Below are positions 48,323 to 57,932 of a DNA stretch of 64,000 nucleotides, in pieces. The notes under the pieces were generated by a model. That model was not told the origin of the DNA. It was given only the letters and a program-made list of their open reading frames with translations, and did not search any database. The stretch comes from Blastococcus sp. PRF04-17. Lineage in GTDB: Bacteria > Actinomycetota > Actinomycetes > Mycobacteriales > Geodermatophilaceae. Location: the NCBI RefSeq assembly GCF_023016265.1, contig NZ_CP095412.1:1426001-1490000 (forward strand), read 5' to 3'. Every line of letters starts with the position of its first letter. Position 1 is the stretch's first letter. The position numbers were made by a program, and so were the translations under genes.

Positions 48323-49205
48323 GGACGGCCTCCTTGCGACCGAAAAGACCCGACGGTCTGACGAGGAGGACAAGGATCATGACGGCGTAGGGGACGACCT
48401 CGCCGAAACCCTGACCGAGGAAGTGCAGCTGGGCTTCGTAGCCGATGGCCAGGGAGCTGGCCACGCCGATGATGAGGCCCCCCACGATGGCTCCCGGCAC
48501 GGAGTCGAACCCGCCGAGGACCCAGGCGGGGATGGCCGCCAGAGCGCTCAGGGCGAGGGAGGGCGCGACACCGGGAGCCGGGAACGAGGCAAAGAAGATC
48601 CCCGCGATGGCCGCCAGAGCGCCGGCCAGTGCCCATCCGGTGGTCCCTGTCCTGGACAGGCGGATGCCCATGAGCGACGCCGTGTCACCGTCCGCCGCAG
48701 CTGCCCGCATGGCCACGCCGATCCTGGTCCGGGCGAAGAGGAACCAGAGGAGCGCGAAGACGACGAGAGCGACTCCGGCGGCGATCAGTCGACTCGCCGG
48801 CAGGGTGACTCCGCCCCACCGCACCGTGTCGGCACCCCACGGTGCCCCGATGGGAAGGATGTCGTTGCCGATCTGTCGGGTCAGCTCGGTCAGCAGAAGG
48901 ATGTCGACACCCAGCATCAGGATCGCCGCGGTCGCCGGTGTGGGCTCGGCGAGGTTCCGTACGAGCACGGTGTTGACGAGAACGCCGAGAGCGGCAGAAC
49001 CGAGGATGCCGATCACGGCCGCCACCCAGAAACCGGTGTGGGGCTGAAGTACCGCGACAATGTAGGCACCGGCCAGCAAGACCGAGCCGTGGGCGAAGTT
49101 CAAGACGCCGGTGGACGTGAAGACGATGACGAAGCCGACCGCGATCAGACCGAGGATCAGGCCGATGGACAGGCCGTTCGCCAACTGCGTCAGGAAGTAG
49201 CTCAT
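48315..49205 (-). CDS. livH: LivH-type ABC permease
   Basis: 296 aa, eight hydrophobic segments: LANGLSIGLILGLIAVGFVIVFTSTGVLNFAHGSVLLAGAYI, and the docking loop ARTRIGVAMRAAAADGDTASLMGI, then AIPAWVLGGFDSVPGAIVGGLIIG. This is the LivH signature. ATG 49205 overlaps the fused ATPase stop (ATGA). It pairs with the LivM subunit. Confidence 0.9.
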   Translation of the reverse strand: MSYFLTQLANGLSIGLILGLIAVGFVIVFTSTGVLNFAHGSVLLAGAYIVAVLQPHTGFWVAAVIGILGSAALGVLVNTVLVRNLAEPTPATAAILMLGVDILLLTELTRQIGNDILPIGAPWGADTVRWGGVTLPASRLIAAGVALVVFALLWFLFARTRIGVAMRAAAADGDTASLMGIRLSRTGTTGWALAGALAAIAGIFFASFPAPGVAPSLALSALAAIPAWVLGGFDSVPGAIVGGLIIGVASSLAIGYEAQLHFLGQGFGEVVPYAVMILVLLVRPSGLFGRKEAVRV

Positions 49206-50779
49206 GCGGCGGCCGCTCCGAGGTAGGCCTGTAGGACCGCGGGGTTCCGCTGGACCTCGTGTGGCGGGCCTTCTGCGATGCACTTTCCGAAGTCGAGAAC
49301 GGTGATGCGCTCGGCCAGCCCCATCACGAACGGCATGTCGTGCTCGACGAGCAGGATGGACAGGCCGAGTTCCTGCTGCACCGTCCGGATGACCGCCGCC
49401 ATCTCCTGGGACTCCCCGTGGGCCATGCCCGCTACTGGTTCGTCCAGGAGGAGGAGCGCCGGCTCGGCGGCGAGCGCCCTGCCCAGCTCGACGCGCTTCC
49501 GATCGCCGTAGGAAAGTCCGTGAACCTCGCGGTCGAGGAGGTGCGTGATGGAGAGCAGCTCAGCGATCTCGCTCACCACGGCACGATGCGCTCGTTCTTC
49601 CCGGCCGTTGCGCGGTAGCCGGAGGGCGTTGGCGATCGCCCCGGCCCGCAGCACACGGTGTCGCCCGACGAGGAGGTTGTCCTCGACGGTCGCTTCCAGG
49701 GACAGCGAGATGTTCTGGAAGGTCCGCGCGATACCCAGCTCGTTGATCCGGTGCGCGGGGAGGTCGGTGAGTCGTGCTTCGCCGTACCGGACCGCCCCGC
49801 TCGTCGCTCGGTAGGCCCCGCCGAGCACGTTGATGCACGTGGATTTGCCGGCGCCGTTGGGGCCGATGAGGGCGTGAATGGTCCCCGGCTCGACGTCGAA
49901 GGACACGTCGGACAATGCGGTGACGCCGCCGAATCGCACGGTCACCTGATCGACGTGGAGCGGCAGCACCTCCCGGCGGGGGCGGCCATTCCCTGGCAGG
50001 GTTGGCGCGGGTAGAGCCGGCTCGTTCGGCTGCGCTGGCGATTCCGCGATTCCGAGATAGCGGTTGCGCACGTCCTCCGTTGCGGCCAGTTCGTCCGCCG
50101 GCCCGGACGCCGTGACCTCTCCGACTTCGAGCACGTAAGCCGTGTCCGCCACCCGCAGACCCATCATCGCGTTCTGCTCGATGAGCAGAACCGACGTACC
50201 TTGCGCGTGGATCTCCTGGATGATCTCGCCGATCTGGTCGACGAGGATCGGCGCGAGGCCGAGTGAGGGCTCGTCGAGCAACAGCAATCTGGGTGCGGTC
50301 ATCAACGCTCGGGCGATGGCCAGCATCTGTTGCTGGCCACCAGAGAGAAGCCCTCCGCGCTGTGACCGTCGCTCGGCCAGGATCGGAAAGAGCTCGAGCG
50401 CCCGGTCGTACGCCTGCGCAGCGGCCCGCTTGTCCCGCACTGTGTAGCCACCAGCGCGAAGGTTCTCGTCGACGGTCAGGTCGCGGAAGATCCGACGCCC
50501 CTCGGGCACCTGAACCAGCCCGGAACGGACGATCTCCGACGTGTCGCGCCCCGCGAGGTCTCGCCCATCGAACCGGACGGTTCCGGCAGTGACCGCTCCC
50601 CCAACATGCCCCAGGGTGCGAGAGATCGCCCTCAGCAGGGTCGTCTTTCCCGCCCCATTGCTCCCCAGGACGGCGACGACCGAGCCCGGCTCGACCTTGA
50701 GCGAGACGCCTTTCAGCGCCTGCACCGCCCCGTCATAGGACACCGACAGTGCGTCGACTTCGAGAAGCGGCGGAGACAT
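49202..50779 (-). CDS. Fused LivF-LivG ABC ATPase
   Basis: 525 aa with two complete ATP-binding cassettes. Cassette 1 (about 1-235, LivF-like): Walker A LGSNGAGKTTLL, LLSGGQQQMLAIARALM, Walker B LLLLDEPSLGLAP. Cassette 2 (about 275-525, LivG-like): Walker A IGPNGAGKSTCIN, signature LSYGDRKRVELGRALA, Walker B LLLLDEPVAGMA, followed by LSILLVEHDMPFVMGLAERITVLDFG. A Pro/Ala-rich linker joins them. LivF and LivG are normally separate. Start ATG 50779 with a GAGAGGTC ribosome site. First gene of the Liv-iclR-mhpDFE operon. Confidence 0.9.
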   Translation of the reverse strand: MSPPLLEVDALSVSYDGAVQALKGVSLKVEPGSVVAVLGSNGAGKTTLLRAISRTLGHVGGAVTAGTVRFDGRDLAGRDTSEIVRSGLVQVPEGRRIFRDLTVDENLRAGGYTVRDKRAAAQAYDRALELFPILAERRSQRGGLLSGGQQQMLAIARALMTAPRLLLLDEPSLGLAPILVDQIGEIIQEIHAQGTSVLLIEQNAMMGLRVADTAYVLEVGEVTASGPADELAATEDVRNRYLGIAESPAQPNEPALPAPTLPGNGRPRREVLPLHVDQVTVRFGGVTALSDVSFDVEPGTIHALIGPNGAGKSTCINVLGGAYRATSGAVRYGEARLTDLPAHRINELGIARTFQNISLSLEATVEDNLLVGRHRVLRAGAIANALRLPRNGREERAHRAVVSEIAELLSITHLLDREVHGLSYGDRKRVELGRALAAEPALLLLDEPVAGMAHGESQEMAAVIRTVQQELGLSILLVEHDMPFVMGLAERITVLDFGKCIAEGPPHEVQRNPAVLQAYLGAAAA

Positions 50780-50889
50780 CGAAGACCTCTCGTGATGGGG
50801 CGTCGGTCTGGTGCGAGGAGCGATCCCTTGCGGACGAGAGGCGCCCATGGACCGTGGAACTGCACGACGATGTCCGCCTGACTGGCGGA

Positions 50890-50901
50890 CTAGCATGCTA
50901 G
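50890..50901. promoter_or_regulatory. Operator CTAGCATGCTAG (site 1)
   Basis: Perfect 12-bp palindrome 111 bases upstream of the livFG start. Two near-identical copies lie upstream of the other two catabolic operons. Read on the minus strand it is preceded by GTGACC..CATTAC, as is site 2. Predicted binding site of the GntR regulator at 57031. Confidence 0.7.
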
Positions 50902-50975
50902 CGTGCACAGTAATGCCGGTCACACATGAACGCAAGACCGGCGCGGGCGTGGCGCCGTAATAGCGAGCCCTGACT

Positions 50976-51662
50976 TCAGCCGGCTTGACGACTCTCGATG
51001 CCGCCGCTGCCGTGGACGAGCGATGCCAGCGTCGGCGCGAGGAGGGCGCGCGTATGACGCCCGACGTTGAGCTCGCGAAGGAAACCGAGGTCCTGAGAAA
51101 CGTCGACGTCGTGCCGCAACGTCGCGACGCTCAGTGGCACCGCCACTGCTCCGGATGCCGCATGTGCGCTCGCGGAGTCCACCCCGAAACACGGACGAAG
51201 GGCGTCGCCCCGCGCACTGGTGAGCAGTGTCGTCCCAGTTCCTCGATGGTCGGCCACGAAGGCGCGCGGGTGCCCATCGGCGAAGGCGAGGGCTTGATCG
51301 AGGTCGTCGGCACGCAGCCCGGGCAGGTCCGCAAGCAGGACAGCGGTGCCCATACCCGCCCGATCATCCAGCTGCTCAGCGCCTCGTACTAGGGCCCGGT
51401 TGAGGTCGCCCTGCCCCTCGTCGGGAAGCACGTGGACCCCCAACGTCGGGGCAATGCGTTGCAAGCTCGGCTCGTCGGTCAGCACGGTGATGTCTCGCAC
51501 CCGAGAGGCCTCAGCAGCCGCCTCGACCGTGTCCACCGCCATTGCAAAGACCAGTTGCGCCCGCAAGGACGGCGTGAGTCCCGTCAGCCGAGACTTCGCA
51601 GACGAGAGGCGCTTCACGGGGACCAGCAGGTGCCAAGGCGTCCTATCCGGACCTTTCCGCAT
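50976..51662 (-). CDS. fbiD: 2-phospho-L-lactate / phosphoenolpyruvate guanylyltransferase (F420 synthesis)
   Basis: 228 aa, CofC/FbiD family. HLLVPVKRLSSAKSRLTGLTPSLRAQLVFAMAVDTVEAA is the nucleotide-binding start, VLTDEPSLQ and HVLPDEGQGDLNRAL follow, and VLLADLPGLRADDLDQAL carries the metal-binding aspartate. FVADHRGTGTTLLTSARG and the Pro-rich end complete it. Makes the GDP-activated PEP or lactate unit joined to FO. ATG overlaps the npdG stop by one base. Last gene of the F420 operon. Confidence 0.9.
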   Translation of the reverse strand: MRKGPDRTPWHLLVPVKRLSSAKSRLTGLTPSLRAQLVFAMAVDTVEAAAEASRVRDITVLTDEPSLQRIAPTLGVHVLPDEGQGDLNRALVRGAEQLDDRAGMGTAVLLADLPGLRADDLDQALAFADGHPRAFVADHRGTGTTLLTSARGDALRPCFGVDSASAHAASGAVAVPLSVATLRHDVDVSQDLGFLRELNVGRHTRALLAPTLASLVHGSGGIESRQAG

Positions 51663-52387
51663 CAGCTGAGGGCCACCTCTGGGAGGGAGGCTCGGTTTCG
51701 GTCGACATGGCGCAGGGCCAGGCCGCTACGGGTGCGGTAGCGCTTGTTGACGGCGATCAGGACGGCGGTGAACGGCTCGAGCTGGCGCGCCTGGCGAAGC
51801 GGGCCGACGTCGATGCCCGGGGTACCGGTCACGGCCGCCGCGAGGTTGAGTGCGGTGACGCGGGCGCGGTCGTCGTCGGCGCACACCAGCACGTCCTCGC
51901 CACTGAGGTCGTGGCTGAGCTTGAGCAGGCTGGGCGCGGACAGGTGGTGGAAGGCAGCGGCAACTCTGCTGTTCGGCAGCGACGCCGCTACCTGCTCGGC
52001 GGCGCTGCCCTCGACCACGTCGAGGCCGTACGGACCGGTGACGTCGAAGCCGAGGGGGTTGATCGCCGAGATCACGACTGTTTCGGCCAGGGGGTCGGCG
52101 AGTTCGCGGATGCTGTCGCCGGAGGGGTCCCAGGGCGTGGCGAGGATGACGACGTCGTGAGTGGCGGCGGCTTCGGCGTTGGCGGCGCCGAACAGCAGCC
52201 GCTCGACGTCGACCGCCGGGGCGAGGGACTCGGCGAGCTCCGCGGCTGACGCGGTCGCGCGATCGGCATCGCGCGACCCGAGCGTCACCCGGTGACCGGC
52301 GGCGGCCAGCCGGGCGGCCAGGCCTCGGCCGAGGGCACCAGTGCCGCCCAGGATCGCGACAGGCTGACGGGTCGAGACGGCGGTCAT
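51662..52387 (-). CDS. npdG: NADPH:F420 oxidoreductase
   Basis: 241 aa. Rossmann start [35 protein letters not shown] with the NADP-specific [64 protein letters not shown], and [19 protein letters not shown]. This is the Fno/NpdG family that transfers hydride between NADPH and F420. It recharges F420H2 for the upstream LLM oxidoreductase. ATG overlaps the fbiC stop (ATGA). Confidence 0.9.
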   Translation of the reverse strand: MTAVSTRQPVAILGGTGALGRGLAARLAAAGHRVTLGSRDADRATASAAELAESLAPAVDVERLLFGAANAEAAATHDVVILATPWDPSGDSIRELADPLAETVVISAINPLGFDVTGPYGLDVVEGSAAEQVAASLPNSRVAAAFHHLSAPSLLKLSHDLSGEDVLVCADDDRARVTALNLAAAVTGTPGIDVGPLRQARQLEPFTAVLIAVNKRYRTRSGLALRHVDRNRASLPEVALS

Positions 52388-54966
52388 CGGATGCTCTCCA
52401 CGGCAACGAGGGGAAGGAAAGTGCGCGGACGGCCCTCTCCGGGCTGGAGGTCGGCCGGCACGCGGCCGTAAGTGGTGGTGCGCTGTCGGGTGGGCCGCCC
52501 GATCTCGGCCGCCAGGGCTTGCAGCTGGCCGACGGTGCGCTCGGAGCCGTGCTCGGAGCCCGCCATCCGGCTGATGGTCTCCTCCATCAGGGTGCCGCCC
52601 ATGTCGTTGGCCCCACCGGTGAGCAGCTGCTGGACGCCAACGTCGCCGAGCTTGACCCAGGAGCACTGGATGTTGTTGATCCGGCCGTGCAGCAGCAGGC
52701 GGGCGACGGCGTGGACGGCACGGTTCTGCGCGGGTGTGGGGCCTGGGCGGGCCACGCCGGCCAGGTAGAGCGGGGCGTTGGCGTGGACGAACGGCAGGGG
52801 CACGAACTCGGTGAACCCGCCGGTCTGGGTCTGGATGCGGGCGAGGGTGCGCAGGTGCGCCACCCAGTGATGGGGGGCGTCGACGTGGCCGTACATCATC
52901 GTCGCCGTCGACGGGATGCCCAGCTCGTGCGCGGTGGTGACGACCTCGATCCAGGCCGCGGCGGAGAGCTTGCCCTTGGTCAGCACCCAGCGGACGTCGT
53001 CGTCGAGGATCTCGGCGGCGGTGCCGGGGATGGAGTCCAGGCCGGCGTCCTTGGCCGCGGCCAGCCAGTCGCGGATCGACAGGCCCGTGCGGGTCGCCCC
53101 GTTGACCACCTCCATCGGGCTGAAGGCGTGCAGGTGCATGTACGGCACCCGAGCCTTGACCTCGGCGGCGATGTCGAAGTAGGCGGTGCCGGGCAGATCG
53201 GGGTGGATGCCGCCCTGCAGGCAGACCTCGGTGGCGCCGCGTTCCCGCGCCTCGACGACCCGGTCGCCGATCTGGGCCAGCGAGAGGGTGTAGGCGTCGG
53301 CGTCGGTGCGCCGCTGGGCGAAGGCGCAGAAGCGGCAGCCGGTGTAGCAGACGTTGGTGAAGTTGATGTTCCGGTTGACGACGTAGGTGACGTCGTCGCC
53401 GACGGTGTCCCGGCGCAGGCCATCGGCGAGAGCGCATAGCGCCTCCAGCGCCGGGCCCTCGGCCTCGAGCAGTGCCAGCGCGTCTGCGTCCGACAGCCGG
53501 GCCGGGTCGGCCTCGGCGTGCCGCAGCGCAGCGCTCAGGTGCGCGGGCAGAGGCGCCGGCGCGGGTGCGCCGGTGCGGGCGGCGTGGTCCCGCACGGCGT
53601 CCCAGTCGCCGTAGACGGTGTCGAAGTCGCCGCGGCGGTCGTCGCTGCGGCCGCTGGTGTCGACCTCGCGGTGCAGCGCCACGCGGCCGCTGGCCTGAGT
53701 GCCGAACTCCGGCTCCTGCCACGGCAGGCCCACCGGCCGGGCGTCCTCGCGGGCCAGACCATCGGGATCGGCGAGCGCGTCGACGTGCGCCCGCAGCCGC
53801 GGGTCGAGCCACGGCTCGTCGAGGTAGGGCGGGTAGACCGTCAGCCGTTCCCGCAGCTGGAAGCCGGCCCCGGCGGTGCGGCGGGCCAGCTCCTCGATCG
53901 CCGGCCAGGGTGCCTCGGGGTTGACGTGGTCCGGGGTCACCGGGGAGACCCCGCCCCAGTCGTCGATGCCGGCGCGCAACACCGCGTCGTACTCCTCGCC
54001 GACCAGGTTCGGCGGGGCCTGGATCCGCGTGCCGGGGCCGAGCAGCAGTCGGGCGACGGCGATCGTGGCGACCAGATCGTCCAGCTCGGCGTCGGCGTGA
54101 CCCCGCATCGCCGTGTCGGGCTTGGCGCGGAAGTTCTGAATGATCACCTCCTGGATGCCTCGGTATGTGCGGCTGATCTCCCGCAACTCGAACAGGGCGT
54201 CCACGCGTTCGGCCAGGGTCTCGCCGATGCCGATGAGCAGGCCGGTGGTGAATGGCACCGCCGTGCGGCCGGCGTCGTGCAGCACCTGCAGCCGCACCCG
54301 GGGCTCCTTGTCCGGGGAGCCGAAGTGCGGGCCGCCCGGCTCCGACCACAGCCGGGTGGCGGTGGTCTCGAGCATCATCCCCATCGACGGCGCGACCGGC
54401 TTCAGCCGCGTCAGCGCTGCCCAGCTCAGCACCCCGGGGTTGAGGTGCGGCAGCAGGCCGGTCTCCTCCAGCACCGCGATCGCGCAGGCCCGCAGGTACT
54501 CGAGCGTGCTGGCGTAGCCGCGCTCCTCCAGCCACTGCGCGGCGGCCGGCCAGCGGTCTTCCGGGCGGTCGCCGAGAGTGAACAGCGCCTCCTTGCAGCC
54601 GGCGGCCGCGCCGGCACGGGCGATCTCCAGCACTTCGTCCCGCTCCAGGAACGGGGCGTCGAGCCGGTGCGGCACGGTGGCGAACGTGCAGTAGTGGCAG
54701 CGGTCCCGGCACAGCCGGGTCAGCGGGATGAACACCTTGCGGGAGTAGGTGACGACCCCCGGCCTTCCGGCCGCGGCCAGACCCGCGTTCCGGACCCTCG
54801 CCGCACTGGCGGACAGGTCCACCAGCGTGTCCCCGCGCGCGTGCAGCAGCGTCTCTGCCTCGGTGCGGTCCAGCGCCGCCGAGTCGCGGGCGCGGCGCAG
54901 CGCCCTGCTCATGGCGCTGGGAGACGGCCGAACGCCGGCTGGCAACCCTGCAGCACTGTTGGTCAC
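52384..54966 (-). CDS. fbiC: Bifunctional FO synthase (CofG-CofH fusion)
   Basis: 860 aa, normal length for FbiC. Two radical-SAM clusters: CRDRCHYC with C86, C90, C93 (CofG half) and CYTGCRFC with C540, C544, C547 (CofH half). The intervening linker is acidic. Makes the deazaflavin FO from tyrosine and a diaminouracil intermediate. Start GTG 54966. In actinobacteria FbiC is normally a stand-alone housekeeping gene; here it is in a catabolic operon, followed by npdG and fbiD, suggesting a second copy. fbiA and fbiB are not in the window. Confidence 0.95.
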   Translation of the reverse strand: MTNSAAGLPAGVRPSPSAMSRALRRARDSAALDRTEAETLLHARGDTLVDLSASAARVRNAGLAAAGRPGVVTYSRKVFIPLTRLCRDRCHYCTFATVPHRLDAPFLERDEVLEIARAGAAAGCKEALFTLGDRPEDRWPAAAQWLEERGYASTLEYLRACAIAVLEETGLLPHLNPGVLSWAALTRLKPVAPSMGMMLETTATRLWSEPGGPHFGSPDKEPRVRLQVLHDAGRTAVPFTTGLLIGIGETLAERVDALFELREISRTYRGIQEVIIQNFRAKPDTAMRGHADAELDDLVATIAVARLLLGPGTRIQAPPNLVGEEYDAVLRAGIDDWGGVSPVTPDHVNPEAPWPAIEELARRTAGAGFQLRERLTVYPPYLDEPWLDPRLRAHVDALADPDGLAREDARPVGLPWQEPEFGTQASGRVALHREVDTSGRSDDRRGDFDTVYGDWDAVRDHAARTGAPAPAPLPAHLSAALRHAEADPARLSDADALALLEAEGPALEALCALADGLRRDTVGDDVTYVVNRNINFTNVCYTGCRFCAFAQRRTDADAYTLSLAQIGDRVVEARERGATEVCLQGGIHPDLPGTAYFDIAAEVKARVPYMHLHAFSPMEVVNGATRTGLSIRDWLAAAKDAGLDSIPGTAAEILDDDVRWVLTKGKLSAAAWIEVVTTAHELGIPSTATMMYGHVDAPHHWVAHLRTLARIQTQTGGFTEFVPLPFVHANAPLYLAGVARPGPTPAQNRAVHAVARLLLHGRINNIQCSWVKLGDVGVQQLLTGGANDMGGTLMEETISRMAGSEHGSERTVGQLQALAAEIGRPTRQRTTTYGRVPADLQPGEGRPRTFLPLVAVESIR

Positions 54967-55058
54967 GCGGTCTCCGTCTCGGTGTTCGTGCGATCGCGTC
55001 CGGCGGGGCGGGCGCGTCAGCCGCTGCCCACCCCGCCGGCGTTTCGTGGGAAGGCCGC

Positions 55059-55676
55059 TCAGGCCGGTGCGTTCTCCTTGGCGGAGAGCGCGGTGGTGAT
55101 GTCGGCGGCCGACGCGATCTCGGCGAGCAAGCCGAGAGATTCGATCGAGGCCTGGTGGGCCGCCGGCGTAGCGGCCGAGCAGGCGTCCTCGACCACGATG
55201 ACCCGGTACCCGAGGTCGCTCGCCTGCCGGGCCGTGCCCTCCACCGAGGCGTTCGTGGCCACCCCGGTGAACAGCACCGTCTGGACGCCCCTGCTCTGCA
55301 GCAGCTCGTGCAGGCCGGAGTCGGTGAAGCCGCCGACCCGCTTGTGGGTGACGACCTCGTCGCCCTCACCGGGGGCGACCTCGGCGACGATGTCGGCGAG
55401 CGGGCTGCCGTCCTTCAGGCAGCCGGACTGGGCCACGATGCCGAGCAGCGGCGAGTTGGCGTTGAGGTCGGAGTAGTCCGGCTGCCACGCCACCCGCGTG
55501 TAGACAACCGGGACGCCGGCGGCGCGGGCGGCGTCGAGCACGCCCTTGGTGACGTCGAGGACATTGCGCTCGGCCACCTGCTGGTGGAAGAAGCCGGCGA
55601 ATGCTCCGTCGGGGCCGACGATGTCGCCCTGGTAGTGAACGGCTACGACGGCGGTGGTGCGGGGATCGAGCTCCAT
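55059..55676 (-). CDS. Isochorismatase-fold hydrolase lacking the usual cysteine
   Basis: 205 aa. It has [20 protein letters not shown] (the usual DxQ is replaced by HYQGD), [25 protein letters not shown] (catalytic Lys in HKR) and [23 protein letters not shown]. In amidohydrolase members the last motif is ATNxCVE with the nucleophile Cys; here Ser or Ala occupies that place. Either the chemistry is not Cys-based, as in true isochorismatases, or it is a divergent amidase. It lies 29 bases after the LLM gene. Starts ATG 55676. Confidence 0.8.
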   Translation of the reverse strand: MELDPRTTAVVAVHYQGDIVGPDGAFAGFFHQQVAERNVLDVTKGVLDAARAAGVPVVYTRVAWQPDYSDLNANSPLLGIVAQSGCLKDGSPLADIVAEVAPGEGDEVVTHKRVGGFTDSGLHELLQSRGVQTVLFTGVATNASVEGTARQASDLGYRVIVVEDACSAATPAAHQASIESLGLLAEIASAADITTALSAKENAPA

Positions 55677-55705
55677 TGCGGGTCCTCCGGTAGGTGGGGT
55701 GGGGT

Positions 55706-56779
55706 TCAGGCGCGGGCGAGGATGGACGAGCCGATGTCGTTGATGTCGCGCTCGGCGGTGTACGGGTTGGACAGGAAGACCTGAACCAGGTCGACGCCGG
55801 ACTCGGTCATCAGCTGCGCCTTCTCCAGCAGCTCGTCGGGAGTGCCGTAGAGGCACCAGTAGTCGACGAGCTGCTTGGTGATCAGCGGCCGGTGTGCGGG
55901 GGTCAGCCCGCGCAGGTACTGCTTCCACACGTCGAGGTAGTGCGGGCGGTCGGTGGCATTCGGGTCGCCGAGGTAGGCCATGGCTGCCTGAGTGGAGGCC
56001 TGCACGATCTCCTCGCCGAGCTCGTCGACGTGCTGGTTCATCAGACCCACGTTGGTCAGGCAGGAGCTGATCGGACCCGAGCCGAAGCCCTTGTCAATCC
56101 CGTCCTCCCAGGTCTCGCCATCGCGCAGCTGGTAGAACCAGGCGAGCCCACAGAGCTTGACCGAGCCCGCCGGGCGGCCCGCGTCGGCGACGGCCTTGTC
56201 CAGCTCGCGACGGATGAGGCCGATCATGTCGGGGTTGGGACCGAGGCAGTAGACGACCACGTCGGCGTACTTGGCGGCCTCGTGCAGACCCTTCGGGCCG
56301 CCGGCGGCGACCCAGATTGGGACGCGGTCCTTGATGTTGTACCAGCCGGCGTCGGGGTCCAGGAACTCGATCTCGCGCTGCTCGCCCAGCCAGTCGTGGA
56401 CCACGCGCTCGCCGTGCAGCAGTCCGCGCGACACCTCCAGGGCGTCGGTGAGCTCCTTGATGGTGGCGGTGCGGTGCCCCATGGAGCGCAGCGCGTTGTT
56501 GGCCGTGCCGATGCCGAGGAACGTCCGCCCCGGGGCGAGGGCGTTGAGCGTCGCGATCGAGTTCGCCGTGACCGGCGCGATGCGGGTCAGCGGGTTGGTC
56601 ACCTGGGTGCCCAGCTGGATCGTCGACGTCTGCTGGGACGCGATCGCCAGAAACTGATAGGGGTCGCTGAACAGCAGCGGCCCCTCACCGGCGCCGAAGT
56701 GGGTGACGCCGAGGCCTTCGGCCTGCTTCACCATCTCGATCTGGTCGATCTTGGCGCAGGTCCCGATCATGAAATCCAC
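55706..56779 (-). CDS. LLM-class oxidoreductase, probably F420-dependent
   Basis: 357 aa. MDFMIGTCAKIDQIEMVKQAEGLGVTHFGAGEG, STIQLGTQVTNPLTRIAPVTANSIATLNALAPGRTFLGIGTANNALRSMG (N-terminal F420/flavin phosphate region) and VPIWVAAGGPKGLHEAAKYADVVVYCLG resemble F420-dependent reductases and MER-like proteins. F420 use is supported by the co-operonic fbiC, npdG and fbiD. GTG 56779 preceded by AAAGGAG. First gene of the F420 operon. Substrate unknown; reduction or oxygenation of an aromatic or N-heterocycle are both possible. Confidence 0.85.
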   Translation of the reverse strand: MDFMIGTCAKIDQIEMVKQAEGLGVTHFGAGEGPLLFSDPYQFLAIASQQTSTIQLGTQVTNPLTRIAPVTANSIATLNALAPGRTFLGIGTANNALRSMGHRTATIKELTDALEVSRGLLHGERVVHDWLGEQREIEFLDPDAGWYNIKDRVPIWVAAGGPKGLHEAAKYADVVVYCLGPNPDMIGLIRRELDKAVADAGRPAGSVKLCGLAWFYQLRDGETWEDGIDKGFGSGPISSCLTNVGLMNQHVDELGEEIVQASTQAAMAYLGDPNATDRPHYLDVWKQYLRGLTPAHRPLITKQLVDYWCLYGTPDELLEKAQLMTESGVDLVQVFLSNPYTAERDINDIGSSILARA

Positions 56780-56907
56780 TGCTGCTGCTCCTTTGCGGCG
56801 CCGGTCGCGGCCGGTCTGTGGAACGCCCGTAGCGGCCGAACGGGCGGATGGTGCATGTGGTCGCCCGGCGGGGGACCGGGGCGAGACGATTCGCAGCCAG
56901 TGGAGCA

Positions 56908-56919
56908 CTGGCATGCTAG
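56908..56919. promoter_or_regulatory. Operator CTGGCATGCTAG (site 2)
   Basis: Lies between the divergent LLM operon (start 56779) and GntR gene (start 57031), 111-129 bases from each, and can serve both. Differs from site 1 by one base. The surrounding GTGACC..CATTAC on the minus strand is shared with site 1. Confidence 0.7.
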
Positions 56920-57030
56920 CGTCGCAGCAGGACGGTAATGGGGGTCACATCCACTGGCAAGCCCCTGTCGTGTCCGGCTTTCCTGACTCCCAGGTGTGAG
57001 CACTTGGCTCGCCGCGAGAGGACGACGCTG

Positions 57031-57786
57031 ATGGACCACTACGCTCGACGAGTGCCAGCTGACGGAATCTCGCGCTTGCTGAGCGATGTCCCGTCGAGCG
57101 CCGCGACGGCCCGCCGGGGCATGCGCCTCGGATCGGTTGCCTACGAGCAGATCAAGGAACAACTGCTCGAGGGGCGCTGGGCTGCCGGAGAGCGGTTGTC
57201 GCTGGAGACGTTCAAGTCCCAGCTGGGGGTCAGCAAGCAGCCGGTCATGGAAGCGCTGCGCCGACTTGATGCTGACGGCCTGGTCGAGATCGTGCCGCAG
57301 GTCGGTTGCCGTATCGCGTCCTACTCACCGCAGGAAGTCGGCGACTTCTTCACCCTCTTCGCCGCGTTCGAGGGTGCGATAGCCGGAGTCGCGGCCGACC
57401 GGCGGACCGAGGAGGACCTCGTGACGCTGCGCGAGATGCACGGACGCATCGGCGAGTTGACGGATGAGCATGACGTCGGCGCTCGCGCGCACGGCTACCG
57501 GGTGCTGAACCGCGCGTTCCACGGCGTCATCCATCGAATGGCTCGTTCCAACCTCGTCGAAGAGATGAGCCTGCGCATGTGGGATCTCAGCGACTTCCTC
57601 ATCAACACGGCGGGCGTCCCCCAGCCGCTGGCCAGCGCCCTGGACGACCGGCACGCCGATCACGACGCGATCCTGCAGGCGCTGATCGCCGGCGACAGCG
57701 CGGCGGCCCGCGCTGAGATGGAGCGGCACATCCTCGGCACCGTGCAGATCATCGGCGACGAAGGACGATTGGCCGCCGGACAGTGA
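57031..57786 (+). CDS. GntR-family (FCD) transcriptional regulator
   Basis: 251 aa. The N-terminal winged helix is VAYEQIKEQLLEGRWAAGERLSLETFKSQLGVSKQPVMEALRRLDADGLVEIVPQVGCRIAS. The helical FCD effector domain has FFTLFAAFEGAIAGVAADR, NRAFHGVIHRMARSNLVEEM (metal-ligand His/Asn) and HADHDAILQALIAGDSAAARAEMERHI. Start ATG 57031 with GAGAGGA. Only plus-strand gene in the catabolic cluster, next to operator site 2, so it is the best candidate for the regulator of all three operons. Confidence 0.9.
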   Translation: MDHYARRVPADGISRLLSDVPSSAATARRGMRLGSVAYEQIKEQLLEGRWAAGERLSLETFKSQLGVSKQPVMEALRRLDADGLVEIVPQVGCRIASYSPQEVGDFFTLFAAFEGAIAGVAADRRTEEDLVTLREMHGRIGELTDEHDVGARAHGYRVLNRAFHGVIHRMARSNLVEEMSLRMWDLSDFLINTAGVPQPLASALDDRHADHDAILQALIAGDSAAARAEMERHILGTVQIIGDEGRLAAGQ

Positions 57787-57858
57787 ACTGCCGCTCCGCC
57801 CTGAACCGACGGCTGGCACCGGCAGTGATTCGAGCCATGGAGATTCCCGCGCCGGTGC

Positions 57859-57895
57859 GCGTGTCAACCGGCTCGCGGAGAGCCGGTTGACACGC
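57859..57895. terminator. Perfect hairpin, bidirectional terminator
   Basis: A 15-bp perfect stem (57859-57873 GCGTGTCAACCGGCT with 57881-57895) and a 7-base loop, between the convergent gntR and mhpB-like stops. No long U tract follows on either side, common for actinobacterial terminators. It insulates the two operons. Confidence 0.75.
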
Positions 57896-57932
57896 ACAGC
57901 CTGCTGCGGTCGCGGGGACGCGCCGCACAAGA

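Noticed and set aside
51662-55369. 1235-codon minus-strand open frame across fbiC and npdG
   Set aside because: It is Arg/Pro/Gly-rich over the fbiC stretch; only its last part is the real npdG frame. The fbiC frame has two full radical-SAM motifs.
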